A stretch of 64,000 nucleotides of DNA from CAIWHR01 sp963724975 (GCA_963724975.1 CAVRXB010000005.1:372001-436000), one strand, 5' to 3'. Positions 43,297-52,668 are shown, numbered from the stretch's first letter. A program made the numbers and translations. Notes: generated by a model not told the origin, from the letters alone.

Positions 43297-44559
43297 ATGC
43301 GTGTCTTTCGTTGCATGCTCGTGGGTTTGCTGCTCGCGTTCGGTGCGATGACCGGCGCGCGTGCCCAGACCGTCGAGATCGAATATTGGCAGTATGTTTT
43401 CGAGGCTCGTATCAAGGCGATGGACGAGCTGATCAAGCGCTTCCAGGCCGCCAATCCGACGATCAAGGTCAAGCACACGACTTTTCCGTACGCCGACTAC
43501 CAGACGAAGATCGCCGCCGCGATGCCCGCCGGCCAGGGCCCGGACGTCGTGCAGCTCTTTTATGGCTGGCTCGACAATTTCGTCGCCGCCAAATTCATCC
43601 AGCCGCTGCCGCACGACGTCTTTCCGCCCGCAATGATCGAAAAGGAGTTCTTCGGGATCGTCTCCGCGATGAAGCGCAATGGCGAATATTACGGTCTGCC
43701 GACCGCGGTGCGTTCGCTGGCGACTGTTCTACAACAAGAACCTCTTCAAGGAAGCGGGTCTCGACCCGGCCAATCCGCCGAAGACGCTCGACGAGTTCCT
43801 CGACGCCGCCAAGAAGACGACGAAGCGCGACGCTTCCGGCAACATGCTTTCCGAAGGCGTCGACGCTCGACTTTCCCGGTCAGGACTATCACTGGTGGCG
43901 CGAGGTGCTGCTGCGCCAGATGGGCGGCACGCCCTACAGCGCCGACAATCGCAAGGTGACGTACGACAGCGAGGCCGGTGCCAGGGCGCTTAACTATTAC
44001 GCCGATCTGCAGCGCGTGCACAAGGTCGGCCAGGTCGGCTTCATGGATGAGGGCCAGGCGGCCTTCCGCGCCGGCCGCGCCGCGATGACGATCGACGGCA
44101 CGTTCCGTCTCGGCTCCTTCGGCGGCATCAAGAGCTTCGAGTGGGGCGTTACCGAGCTGCCGGCCAAGTGCCGACGGGACGCGGTCCAATTTTGCCAGCT
44201 ACTGGGTCAACGCGATCACCACCAAGCCGACGGGCGAGAAGCTCGACGCGGCGAAGAAGTTCCTGGCCTATCTCACCTCGCCGGAAGCGATGCAGGTCTG
44301 GCTCGACACCGTCGGCGAGTTGCCCGCCCGCAAGGCGGTCGCCGAAACGCCGCAAAACCTGAGTCACCCGATCTACGCGCCGTTCCTCAAGGCGCTGGCG
44401 TATTCGCAGGCGACCGTCTTCGTCGACGAATCAGCACAGCGCCAAGTCTCGCTCGACATGATCAACCGCGTTCTGATCCAGAACCAGGACGCCAAAGCCG
44501 CGCTTGCGGAAGCCGCCAAGACCGAGCAGGCGATCCTCGATCGCTTCTACAAGAAGTAA
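43297..44559 (+). pseudogene. ABC sugar-type substrate-binding protein, multiple frameshifts
   Basis: The product starts MRVFRCMLVGLLLAFGAMTGARAQ (signal peptide). A family 1 solute-binding fold follows: IEYWQYVFEARIKAMDELIKRFQAANPTIKV, MPAGQGPDVVQLFYGWLDNF and GQAAFRAGRAAMTIDGTFRLG, ending AILDRFYKK. Extra bases occur near 43723 (RSLA joins LFYNKNLF), 43862 (SEGV joins TLDFPGQ) and 44170 (LPAK joins SDGTRSN). Removing them restores one frame of about 420 codons with no other damage. GGGAGG precedes the ATG. It is the first gene of a transporter operon. Confidence 0.85.
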
Positions 44560-44596
44560 GCCGGCAGACGCGGGGGGCCGGACGACATCGATTGCG

Positions 44597-45528
44597 ATGA
44601 ACGCTTCGTCTTCTCTTGTCGAAGCCGGCACCGGTGACCGCTTTGCGTTCAGCCTGCGCCAGAAACAGGTCGTCTGGGCGTGGACTTTCCTGGCGGTGCC
44701 GATCCTCTTCTACGCGCTGATTCGCTTCTACCCGACGGCGGAAGCATTCTATCTTTCGTTGACGAACTGGAACCTGCTCTCCAAGCCCGTTTTCATCGGG
44801 CTCGCGAATTTCGAGCGACTCTTTGCCGATCCGGTGTTCTGGAAGGTGTTCCGCAATACGTTCGCTCTACCTCGCTCATCGGCACGCCGGTCAGCCTCCT
44901 GCTCTCTTTCACCATCGCCTATCATCTCGATCATGTCCGTTTCATGCACGGCTTCATCCGGGCCCTCTATTTCCTGCCCTTCCTGACCACCGCGGCGGCC
45001 ATGGCCTGGGTGTGGCGCTGGTTCTACCAGCCGGTGCCGATCGGTCTGTTCAACGATGTGCTCGTCGGCTTCGGCCTTCCGCAGCAGCCGTTCTTGCGCT
45101 CGACGACGCAGGCGCTGCCTTCGGTGCTCGCGCCCGCCATCTGGGCCGGGCTCGGCTTCCAGGTCGTGATCTTTCTGGCCGGCCTGCGCGCGATCCCGAC
45201 GACCTACTACGAGGCTGCGCGGATCGACGGCGTCTCGCAACCTGACGATCCTGCGCGCGTATCACGCTGCCGCTGCTCAAGCCGACGATCATCTTCCTCG
45301 TCGTGTTCTCGTCGATCGGCTTCCTGCGCATCTTCGACCAGGTCTACAACATGACGAGCAGCGATCCGGGCGGGCCGCTCGAATGCGACCAAGCCGCTGG
45401 TGCTGATGATCTACCAGACCGCTTTCTCGTCCTTCCAGATGGGTTACGCGGCGGCGCAGACCGTCGTGCTGTTCGTCGTCCTGCTTGCCGTTTCGCTGCT
45501 GCAGTTGCGCCTGCTGCGGGACCGCTGA
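44597..45528 (+). pseudogene. ABC sugar permease (MalF/UgpA type), multiple frameshifts
   Basis: The gene starts MNASSSLVEAGTGDRFAFSLRQ and encodes a six-helix permease with ILFYALIRFYPTAEAFYLSLTNWNL and the EAA loop TTYYEAARIDGVS. Indels lie near 44866-44870 (FRNTFAL to TSLIGTP), at about 45242 and 45260 (GVSQLTILRAITLPLLK is restored when both extra bases are removed), and at 45381 (GGPLNATKPLVLMIYQ). The stop TGA overlaps the next gene's ATG by one base. Apart from the indels the protein looks fully conserved. Confidence 0.82.
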
Positions 45529-46365
45529 TGGCCGCCGATTCGCCGCATCACGCCAGCCGGCGAACCATCTGCCTGGTCTGGTGCTGCTTCATCGGCGGCA
45601 TGCTGATGCTGACGCCGCTGCTCTTCATGTTCTCGACTTCGCTCAAGGACTGCGGCCGAGGTCTACGACCTCCGGCTCATTCCCGCAGCACCGACGCTCG
45701 ACAACTATGTCGACGGTGCTGTCGGACGGGCGCTTCCTGCGCTGGTTCGGCGAACTCGCTCGGCATCGCCGACGCTGGTGACGGTATCGAACGTCTTCTT
45801 CGACAGCCTGGTCGGCTACACGCTGGCGAAGTTCCGCTTCCGCGGCCGCTACCTCGTCTTCTTCGCGATTCTCTCGACGCTGATGATCCCGACCGAGATG
45901 CTGGTCATCCCGTGGTACGTGATGGCGCGGAACTTCGGCTGGCTCGACACGTATTGGGGCATCATGTTTCCCGGCATGATGACGGCGTTCGGCACCTTCC
46001 TGATGAAGCAGTTCTTCGAGACCGTTCCCGACGATTTCCTGGAGGCCGCGCGCATCGACGGGCTCAACGAGTTCGCCATCTTGTGGCGCATCGCGATGCC
46101 GCTGGTGACGCCGGCGCTCTCGGCGCTGGCGATCTTCACCTTCCTCGGCAATTGGACGGCCTTCATCTGGCCGCTGATCGTCACCACGAGCAAGGAGCTC
46201 TATACGTTGCCGGTCGGCCTTTCGAGCTTCGCCGTCGAGCAGGCGATCCAGTGGGAGATGATCATGACCGGCGCGGCGCTCGCGACGCTGCCGACCCTGC
46301 TCGTGTTCCTGGTACTGCAGCGCTACATCGTGCGCGGCGTCGTGCTCGCCGGGCTCAAGGGCTGA
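45528..46365 (+). pseudogene. ABC sugar permease (MalG/UgpE type), multiple frameshifts
   Basis: The gene begins MAADSPHHASRRTICLVWCCF and carries STSLKDAAEVYDLRLIPAAPTLDNYVD once extra bases at 45651 and about 45715 are removed. Two more (about 45752 and 45770) restore RWFGNSLGIATLVTVSNVF. From 45778 onward the frame is clean to LAGLKG, with the EAA loop DDFLEAARIDGLNEFAILWRI. It pairs with the preceding permease. Four +1 insertions within 120 bp are the densest cluster in the window. Confidence 0.82.
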
Positions 46366-46370
46366 TCCGA

Positions 46371-47886
46371 ATGAGCGACGACCCTCGCCAGACAGATACC
46401 TCCGTCTTCCCCGACCCGACTCTACAAGGAGACGGTGCTGCGCCCGCTCTTCGACGGCGCCAAGACGCATCACGTCGAAGGCTTTCGCGCGATCGACCGC
46501 GCCCACCTCGTCATGCTGGCGGAGACCGGCATCCTGCCCCGCGCAACGGCCGGCAGGATCGCTCGAGCGCTAATCGAGATCGACAGCGCCGTCGATCCCG
46601 CGACGCTGACTTATACGGGCGAAGTCGAGGATTTCTTCTTCCTGATCGAGGCAGAGCTGCGCAAGCGCCTCGGGTCCGGACGACGCCGGCCGCCTGCACA
46701 CCGGCCGCTCGCGCAACGACATCGACCACACCTTGTTCAAGCTGGCGCTGAAGGAACGCGTCGACCGGCTCGCGGACAAGCTGCGCACACTGATCGACAC
46801 CGCCGTAGCGCTCGCCGACCGCGAGAAGTCGACGCTGATCGTCGCCTACACTCACGGTCAGCCGGCCCAGCCGACCACTCTCGGGCACTATCTGGCGGCC
46901 GCGATCGAGGTGCTGTTGCGCGACCATGAGCGGCTCTCGCAAGCGCGCGCGCTGCTCGATCTCTCGCCCATGGGTGCGGCTGCGATCACCACCTCCGGCT
47001 TTCCGCTCGACCGTGCCCGCGTCGCGCGTCTGCTCGGCTTTGCCGCGCCGCTCCAGAATTCCTATGGCTGCATCGCCGCGGTCGATTACGTCACCGCGAC
47101 CTACAGCGCCATCGAGCTCATCTTTCTGCATCTCGGTCGCGTGATCCAGGACCTGCAAGTTCTGGACTGCTTTCGAGGTCGGACAGATCTACGTGCCAAA
47201 CGCCTTCGTGCAGATCTCGTCGATCATGCCGCAGAAGCGCAATCCCGTGCCGATCGAGCATCTGCGCCACCTCTCATCGCAGACGATGGCGCGCGCCCGC
47301 GTCGTTCGCGACATCATGCACAACACGCCCTTCACCGACATGAACGACAGCGAAGGCGAGACGCAGGAGGCCGGCTATCAGGCGTTCGCAAGCGGGGAGC
47401 GCGTGCTCGAGCTCTTGACGGCGATGCTGCCTGCGCTCGTCATCGATGGCCGGCGCGTGCAGGAGAACATCCGCCGCTCCTGCATCACCATCACCGAGCT
47501 CGCCGACACGCTGGTGCGTCGCGAGGGACTTTCGTTTCGCGCCGCGCATGAAATCGCGGCCGACGTGGCGCGCGCCGTGGTCGCGATCGATGGCGACCTC
47601 ATGCGCGACGGTTACGAGCCCTTTGTCGTCGCGTTCCGGCAGCAAATCGGCCGCGCGCCAGCACTGACGGAGCGCGACTTCGCGGAGGCCGTTTCGCCCG
47701 AGCATTTCATCGCGGTTCGCGAGCGCTTCGGTGGCCCGGGTCCGCAGGCGCTCGGCGCGGCGCTCGCCGGCTATCGCACTGCTCTGGATGGCGCACGGCA
47801 AGCGGCCAATAACATCGCGGCACGCGAGGCTGCCGCGAAGCAAGAGTTGGATGCGGCTTTCGCAGCCCTCTCCGAACGCGGCCTGA
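46371..47886 (+). pseudogene. Argininosuccinate lyase/fumarase-superfamily lyase, multiple frameshifts
   Basis: Joined frames give about 500 aa: MSDDPRQTDTSVFPDRLYKE, then LHTGRSRNDID (conserved catalytic region), YTHGQPAQPTTLGHYL, and the signature SSIMPQKRNPVPIEH with its mobile catalytic Ser loop. Extra bases lie near 46416, 46674, 47158 and probably 47878, after which the gene would end at TGA overlapping the ATPase ATG. The family splits C-N (or C-O) bonds giving fumarate. Placement inside an ABC uptake operon suggests it attacks the imported compound, perhaps an N-succinyl-type substrate rather than argininosuccinate. Confidence 0.78.
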
Positions 47887-48962
47887 TGGCGGAGCTCGAA
47901 CTCAAAGGCGTGGTCAAGCGCTATGGCGCCACACAGGTCGTCCACGGCATCGACCTGACCGTCTCCGACGGCGAATTCGTCGTATTCGTCGGCCCGTCCG
48001 GCTGCGGCAAGTCGACGACGCTGCGGATGATCGCGGGCTTGGAGGACATCGACCAGGGCAGCGTCAGCATCGGCGGACGGATCGTCAACCGGCTGGAGCC
48101 GAAGGACCGGAACATCGCGATGGTGTTCCAGAATTACGCGATCTACCCGCACATGAGCGTCGCCGAGAATATCGGCTTCGGTTTGCACACCGCGACGCTC
48201 GACAAGGCCGAGAAGCGTAAGCGCGTCGAGGAGGTCGGGGCGATCCTGGGGCTCGCGGCGCTGCTGGAGCGCCGGCCCTCGGCGCTCTCGGGCGGCCAGC
48301 GGCAGCGCGTCGCCATCGGCCGCGCCATGGTGCGCGACCCCACTGTTTTCCTGTTCGACGAACCGCTCTCAAACCTCGATGCCCAGTTACGCGCGCAGAT
48401 GCGCCTGGAGATCAAGCGGCTGCACCAGCGCCTCGGCACGACGGTCGTGTTCGTCACGCACGATCAGGTCGAGGCGATGACGCTGGCCGACCGCATCGTC
48501 GTGATGCGCGACGGCCGCATCCTGCAGGTCGGCTCGCCGATGGAGCTCTATGAGAAACCCGCAGATGTATTCACCGCGCGTTTCATCGGCTCGCCGCCGA
48601 TGAACATCCTTCCCTGTCGTGTCGCAACGCAGGGGGCAACGATGACGCTGATGCTGGACGAGCAAGGAATCGTGCTGCCTACGCCCACTGGCGCGATGCC
48701 ATCCGAGGTGCTGGTGGGCGTACGGCCGCAGACGCTTCGCGTGCTGGCGGCAGACGAGCCGGCCGATCTCGTGCTCACGGGCACCACTGCGGTGATCGAG
48801 CCGCTCGGGCCGGAGACGTTCGTCCATGTCGAATGCGGGGATCGCCTGCTGCTTGCGACCGCGTCGGCGAAGGCACCACCCGCGGTCGGGCAGCGCGTGC
48901 GCCTCGGCGCCGCCGTCGCGGCGTTGACGCTGTTCGACGCTGCAACCGAGCGAGCGCTATGA
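47886..48962 (+). CDS. ABC transporter ATP-binding protein (UgpC/MalK type)
   Basis: The 358-aa protein has Walker A GPSGCGKST, Q-loop FQNYAIYPHM, signature LSGGQRQRVAIGRAM, Walker B VFLFDEPLSNLDAQLR, H-loop FVTHDQVEAMTLADR, and a C-terminal OB/TOBE domain (PPMNILPCRV and VGVRPQTLRVL). It energises the importer encoded upstream. In the present sequence the reading frame of the lyase runs into it without a stop, probably because of a frameshift just before; the ATG at 47886 is the family start. Unlike the four preceding genes it contains no indel. Confidence 0.92.
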   Translation: MAELELKGVVKRYGATQVVHGIDLTVSDGEFVVFVGPSGCGKSTTLRMIAGLEDIDQGSVSIGGRIVNRLEPKDRNIAMVFQNYAIYPHMSVAENIGFGLHTATLDKAEKRKRVEEVGAILGLAALLERRPSALSGGQRQRVAIGRAMVRDPTVFLFDEPLSNLDAQLRAQMRLEIKRLHQRLGTTVVFVTHDQVEAMTLADRIVVMRDGRILQVGSPMELYEKPADVFTARFIGSPPMNILPCRVATQGATMTLMLDEQGIVLPTPTGAMPSEVLVGVRPQTLRVLAADEPADLVLTGTTAVIEPLGPETFVHVECGDRLLLATASAKAPPAVGQRVRLGAAVAALTLFDAATERAL

Positions 48963-49018
48963 GCGCTGCAGGGTCGCGAGAGGCATTTAAAGCCGCGCGA
49001 ATGCGCGACTTTGAAGAA

Positions 49019-49069
49019 TGGGGTGGCTGATGGGATTCGAACCCACGACAACCGGAATCACAATCCGGG
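49019..49069 (-). tRNA. 3' fragment of tRNA-His (anticodon GTG)
   Basis: The minus strand reads the tRNA-His anticodon arm (CCGGATTGTGATTCCGG), the variable and T-arm (GTCGTGGGTTCGAATCCCA) and the acceptor end including CCA at 49021-49019. Upstream of 49069 the similarity stops and no D-arm or 5' acceptor strand is present. It is therefore a truncated copy, typical of the att duplicate left when an element integrates at a tRNA 3' end. Its broken side faces the accessory DNA to the right. Confidence 0.85.
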
Positions 49070-49194
49070 CAATCGAGAATTCGGGAATCCAGTAGAGCAA
49101 ACTAGAGCAATTCAATCAGCAGCTTACCTGTTCTGGCCATCTCCCGTTAATTGCCCGTTTCTTGCTGTCAGTGTCCCGCTAGTGTCCCACACCG

Positions 49195-49344
49195 CTGATC
49201 TATGCGGTCTTGGAGCTGTATCTCGGCGTCACTGGCGCGCAGGTTGGCGTCGCTCACTTTGCGCATCTGGGTGGCATGATCGGCGGCTTCGCGATGCTGC
49301 GCTATTGGCGAGGTCCCGGCGGCTGGCGTCGGCTTGTACGCTAA
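49195..49344 (+). pseudogene. 3' fragment of a rhomboid-family protease gene
   Basis: A 49-codon frame reads LIYAVLELYLGVTGAQVGVAHFAHLGGMIGGFAM and ends at TAA. AHFAHLGGM with its His is the last catalytic helix of rhomboid proteases. The catalytic Ser half is missing, so this is a remnant. A more decayed copy of its last 70 bp occurs near 53.6 kb. The rest of 49070-49483 holds nothing recognisable. Confidence 0.7.
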
Positions 49345-49483
49345 CTGGCTGCTGACAGAGAGCAACTGCCGGTGCTGAATGCTGCTCTGTGGGTGGTCGT
49401 ACAGGATCAGGCCAACGAGGAATAGATTTCGGCGCGGACGCCGCAGACATCAAAGCGATGGCTTGGCTTGCCCGACCCCGCGT

Positions 49484-49816
49484 TCAGTGCAACGGCACTC
49501 CCTCCGGCACCGCCCGTGGGTCGATGTGCAGCACGGAGACCCTGTCGCCTACCAACGTGATCGTTCCCTTGCGGCGATTGTGGCCCGTGTCGCTGTACTC
49601 GAAGCCGTAAACGCGCCTCAGCCTGACGTGGCCTTCGTCATTCCGCACCGGCCAGACCGCCTTCAGTGCGACGGTGTCATCGAGAAACAGCAGCCCTTCG
49701 GCCTTGCATGCGTCGCGCATCGCCACATTGGCGGCTTCACGCGCTTTCATGCTGTCCCAAAAGAACCATCCACCTGACAGGAGCACCAGTAAGCCAAGAA
49801 TTTCCGGTATCGACAT
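49484..49816 (-). CDS. DUF3301 family membrane-anchored protein
   Basis: The 110-aa protein has one N-terminal membrane helix (PEILGLLVLLSGGWFFWDSM), then REAANVAMRDACKAEGLLFLDDTVALKAV and RRVYGFEYSDTGHNRRKGTITLVG, the DUF3301 pattern. Function is unknown. Start 49816 is used because it begins the hydrophobic segment. It is complete and shows no frameshift, unlike the genes on either side of this region. Confidence 0.75.
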   Translation of the reverse strand: MSIPEILGLLVLLSGGWFFWDSMKAREAANVAMRDACKAEGLLFLDDTVALKAVWPVRNDEGHVRLRRVYGFEYSDTGHNRRKGTITLVGDRVSVLHIDPRAVPEGVPLH

Positions 49817-49938
49817 GATTTCTGTTTGCGCGACGGCGATCCGCAACCACCTTACCGACCACCTCGCATGCCGGTGCTGCCATTGGCTGTTGAAGAGTCT
49901 GGCACACTAGGTAAGGCAGCCTCCATCACGATTCAACC

Positions 49939-50148
49939 ATGTTTTCAAACCCAGCCGCACTTTTCGGCTCTCTGCTGTTCGGGGCCATTGGCGTTGGAGC
50001 GTTCATGTACGGCAGGAAGATGGTGCTGTGGAAACCTATGGTCTTCGGCGTCGTCCTGATGGCCTACCCGTATTTTGTTCCCCAGACTTGGCTGATTTAC
50101 ACCATCGGTTGCGCGCTCTGCTTGGGACTGTTTGTCTTCCGTGATTGA
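49939..50148 (+). CDS. Small hydrophobic membrane protein
   Basis: The 69-aa protein has two or three membrane segments (FGSLLFGAIGVGAFMYG, KPMVFGVVLMAYPYF, WLIYTIGCALCLGLFVF) and no other domain. Its function is not recognised. No strong ribosome site precedes the ATG. It is co-directional with the glutaredoxin-like gene 26 bp downstream. Confidence 0.6.
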   Translation: MFSNPAALFGSLLFGAIGVGAFMYGRKMVLWKPMVFGVVLMAYPYFVPQTWLIYTIGCALCLGLFVFRD

Positions 50149-50174
50149 GCGAGCACACTGTCGAAAGGTGATCC

Positions 50175-50564
50175 ATGACCCGCGCCATACTCGACGAATC
50201 GCACATCCACCCCGCAATCCGCCAAAAGATTCAAGACCATCACCACGACATCGTCGCTGAGGTGCAGGCCGCGATTGCGGCCAACCGTGTCGTCGTGATC
50301 GGCATGACGCAGAACCCCCACCCCAAGAGGGCGCGCAACGCGCTTGACGCGGCAAGCGTACCGTACAAATATCTACAATATGGCAGCTACTTGAGCGGAT
50401 GGCGGCGGCGCAACGCGCTCAAGATGTGGACTGGGTGGCCCACATTCCCGATGGTATTCGTTGACGGTGTGCTTGTCGGTGGAGCGACCAATTTGGAGCG
50501 CCTGATTAGCAGCGGCGAGTTGAAGAAAACGCTGTCCGGGGAATCCGCGTCATCACCAAGATAA
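50175..50564 (+). CDS. Glutaredoxin-fold protein lacking active-site cysteines
   Basis: The 129-aa protein has a helical N-terminus and a glutaredoxin fold: NRVVVIGMTQNPHPKRARNALDAASVPYKYLQYGSYL, then TGWPTFPMVFVDGVLVGGATNLERLISSGEL, with the cis-Pro in TFPMVF and the GG of the glutathione site. Where glutaredoxins have CPxC/CPxS it reads NPHPK, so it cannot do thiol-disulfide exchange. A binding or scaffolding role is likely. AAAGGTG precedes the ATG. Confidence 0.75.
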   Translation: MTRAILDESHIHPAIRQKIQDHHHDIVAEVQAAIAANRVVVIGMTQNPHPKRARNALDAASVPYKYLQYGSYLSGWRRRNALKMWTGWPTFPMVFVDGVLVGGATNLERLISSGELKKTLSGESASSPR

Positions 50565-50585
50565 CGAAGCAGCAATCGGCCCGCC

Positions 50586-50873
50586 ATGAAGGTCATCTAC
50601 AAGATCACCTATCCCAACGGCAAGATTTACGTTGGGCAAGACCTTACCGATTCGATCAACTATTTCGGCAGTGCCAGCAGCGCGATCATTGCCGGTGAAT
50701 TCACCAGAGAGCAGAGGCGCGACTTCACGATCAGAAGGGAAGTTTTGTGGGAGTCCGAAACCGCATCGGACAGCGAGGTGAGTATCAAGGAGAAGGAATT
50801 TATCCAGACCCTCAAATCGAATGATCCTGCTATTGGTTATAACCGATGGCCGAAATTCAAAGAATCGACATAG
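50586..50873 (+). CDS. GIY-YIG nuclease-like protein
   Basis: The 95-aa protein starts MKVIYKITYPNGKIYVGQDLTDSINYFGSAS. The IYKITYPNGKIYVG stretch is the GIY-YIG hallmark with both Tyr, and the conserved acidic residue may be the Glu in SIKEKEFIQTL. Such small stand-alone proteins occur in mobile and phage DNA. The ribosome site is weak. Catalytic completeness cannot be judged by eye. Confidence 0.72.
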   Translation: MKVIYKITYPNGKIYVGQDLTDSINYFGSASSAIIAGEFTREQRRDFTIRREVLWESETASDSEVSIKEKEFIQTLKSNDPAIGYNRWPKFKEST

Positions 50874-51207
50874 AGGAACCGCCGACGCTACGCCCTTGCG
50901 TCAGGAGTGGTAGTGGGAGTGCTTACTGCTTAGTGGCCGATAACAGGGCCCATCCCAGCCTCGCCGCGCAGCGCAGCGCAGCGCAAATACTAGCGGAACG
51001 GTGCTCCACACCGTTACGCGACAACGGATCGCCACAAGGCCCCGTGCTTGATTCCCGGCATGTCGGACCATCCCCATCCACTCGGCAGGCATCACGACAT
51101 CTGCACCAACGCGCACTGGGCCGGTCAGTCCAGTTCAACTGGCGGAATCCACCATGCTGTACGGCGGCTACAATCCTATTGGTTAGGCAGCATCGCAGGT
51201 CCGTTCC
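50874..51207. other. Gene-free stretch with a short tandem repeat
   Basis: No supported gene is seen. GCGCA is repeated four times in tandem at about 50969-50988. The composition is less GC-biased than the core genome, as in the other accessory parts. Confidence 0.4.
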
Positions 51208-51591
51208 ATGCGCATGCAAGATTATGTAGAAATCACAGATGGCATCTGTTTGTTTCGCCCCTGTGGTGAATGCTCCCTTGTCGATGCCGTTGAACTCATC
51301 ACGAGCGCAATCGCATATTGCCGGGGTCGGAGCGTAGGTCATCTGCTCGTTGATGCGACAGGTCTAGTAGGGGTCGCCGTCCCCTCGCTTGTTGACCGCT
51401 TCTTGATGGTCGAAGAGTGGGCACATGAAGCGAAAGGCATGGTTTTTGTGGCGTTGGTCGCCCGGGCCGAATACATTCACCCGAAAAAGTTTGGAGCGGT
51501 GGTAGCTGCGGACTTTGGCTTGGTGGCGAACGTTTACACTTCCGAGACCGATGCCCTCAAGTGGCTGTCGAGTGGGGCTGGCTCAACCTAA
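51208..51591 (+). CDS. Hypothetical protein (possible STAS/SpoIIAA-like fold)
   Basis: The 127-aa protein reads MRMQDYVEITDGICLFRPCGECSLVDAVELI, then GRSVGHLLVDATGLVGVAVPSLVDRFLMVEEW and VFVALVARAEYIHPKKFGAVVAADFGLVANVY. The alternation of beta strands and helices with the LLVDATGL core recalls STAS/SpoIIAA-like small proteins. No firm family is recognised. Two Met codons two residues apart could start it. Confidence 0.6.
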   Translation: MRMQDYVEITDGICLFRPCGECSLVDAVELITSAIAYCRGRSVGHLLVDATGLVGVAVPSLVDRFLMVEEWAHEAKGMVFVALVARAEYIHPKKFGAVVAADFGLVANVYTSETDALKWLSSGAGST

Positions 51592-51742
51592 CGCGCGATT
51601 GGGATTGCTCTGATCAATCTGTGACGGGCGAGAGCGCATCGCTGTCCAGCGATCGCCACGTTTTCAATTTCGGCGGAGCGCTGGTTCGACTCACACCATC
51701 GCCCATGCAGGGCGTGGCAAGTGGACCCCGCGCAGCTGTTTA

Positions 51743-52489
51743 CTAACACTTCTGAACGAGCCACGACTGGGCGTACTCAGCCCCGTCAATGCGCTCGAAT
51801 CCTGTGAGGCTGAACGCCTGAGGACTCATCCCGACGATGTGAACGTCGAACAGACGGGGGCGATCCTGCGACGGAAGTACGCTGTGCTCGTCCCACAGCA
51901 GCGCGGTGCGCAGATAGCGCCGCAGTTCCTCGTCGCGAACCTCGTCCAAGGGGTGGAAGTGATTCGAGAGCAGCGCAATGGCGTGCCGTTCTATAAAGGC
52001 GCGCTTATTCGATGGGCCGGACTCTCCCGGGACGGCAACCCAGAGCACCGGCATCGCGCCGATGTATGCCGAAACCAGCTTCTCGTGTTCGGCCTCTTGG
52101 ACACGCACTGAATGAGGGGCCGAGGACCCAATGCTCCATCGCGGCAGGTCGATCCCGTCTCGGAGGAGCATGGCTGCGCCAACATGCTTTCGGAAGATGG
52201 AACCCCGGTGGTTGCCGCCTCCTGCCTTGGCGCCTTTGTGCGTCCCAAGTCGCTGCCAGAGCGTGGCCTTGGAGCCTTGACTGACGCCGTGGGTGCCGAC
52301 ACGGACAATCCGCAGGACATCAGGTTGGCGGGCCCGATATTCCGCCGGCTCCTGAAAGGAGTACACGCCCTCGGCCGGAAGTACGGTCCTGCGGCTCTGG
52401 TCGCGCAAGCATTCGCCTCGGTTCGGGCAGGCCTTCAACCGAGCAAGAACCGAATAGAACCGCTCGATGTCGCCCGCAACGGTACTCAC
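51743..52489 (-). CDS. Hypothetical protein, GIY-YIG-like N-terminal half
   Basis: The 248-aa protein has a region GVYSFQEPAEYR and VLRIVRVGTHGVSQGSKATLWQRLGTHKG, which looks like a GIY-YIG core (first Tyr strand, then the VG-x-T strand and an Arg helix). EHEKLVSAYIGAMPVLWVAVPGESGPSNKRAFIERHAIALLSN follows, with a Glu that could be the metal ligand. The C-terminus is unlike anything recognised. Start is GTG. Function is unknown; a nuclease is plausible in this accessory setting. Confidence 0.6.
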   Translation of the reverse strand: MSTVAGDIERFYSVLARLKACPNRGECLRDQSRRTVLPAEGVYSFQEPAEYRARQPDVLRIVRVGTHGVSQGSKATLWQRLGTHKGAKAGGGNHRGSIFRKHVGAAMLLRDGIDLPRWSIGSSAPHSVRVQEAEHEKLVSAYIGAMPVLWVAVPGESGPSNKRAFIERHAIALLSNHFHPLDEVRDEELRRYLRTALLWDEHSVLPSQDRPRLFDVHIVGMSPQAFSLTGFERIDGAEYAQSWLVQKC

Positions 52490-52527
52490 GATCCGGCGTA
52501 CGGCATCAGTTCACGGAGCTGGTTCTG

Positions 52528-52652
52528 CTACCCGTTCCGCTTTCGCGACCCGGTGTCGCAAGGCGCGTTACGCGGAATGGGAGATCGTCGGGGAGGCGGA
52601 TGTGCGGCGGCCGATGGAGGGCGCGTTCAGCCCGTGGCGAAGTGCTAGCTGA
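52528..52652 (+). pseudogene. Remnant of a small hypothetical gene (copy 1)
   Basis: Two frames carry pieces of one protein: YPFRFRDPV near 52528-52554 and then, one frame over, KARYAEWEIVGEADVRRPMEGAFSPWR to a stop at 52652. A second remnant at 53306 keeps the middle part missing here. It is a decayed gene with an internal deletion. Confidence 0.5.
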
Positions 52653-52668
52653 TGAGGAAGCGCCCGCG

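Noticed and set aside
49019..49069. Calling a functional tRNA-His
   Set aside because: D-arm and 5' acceptor strand are missing, so it cannot fold into a tRNA.
50969..50988. Possible CRISPR or satellite array
   Set aside because: Only four tandem GCGCA units without spacers. No CRISPR-like repeat-spacer structure was seen anywhere in the window.
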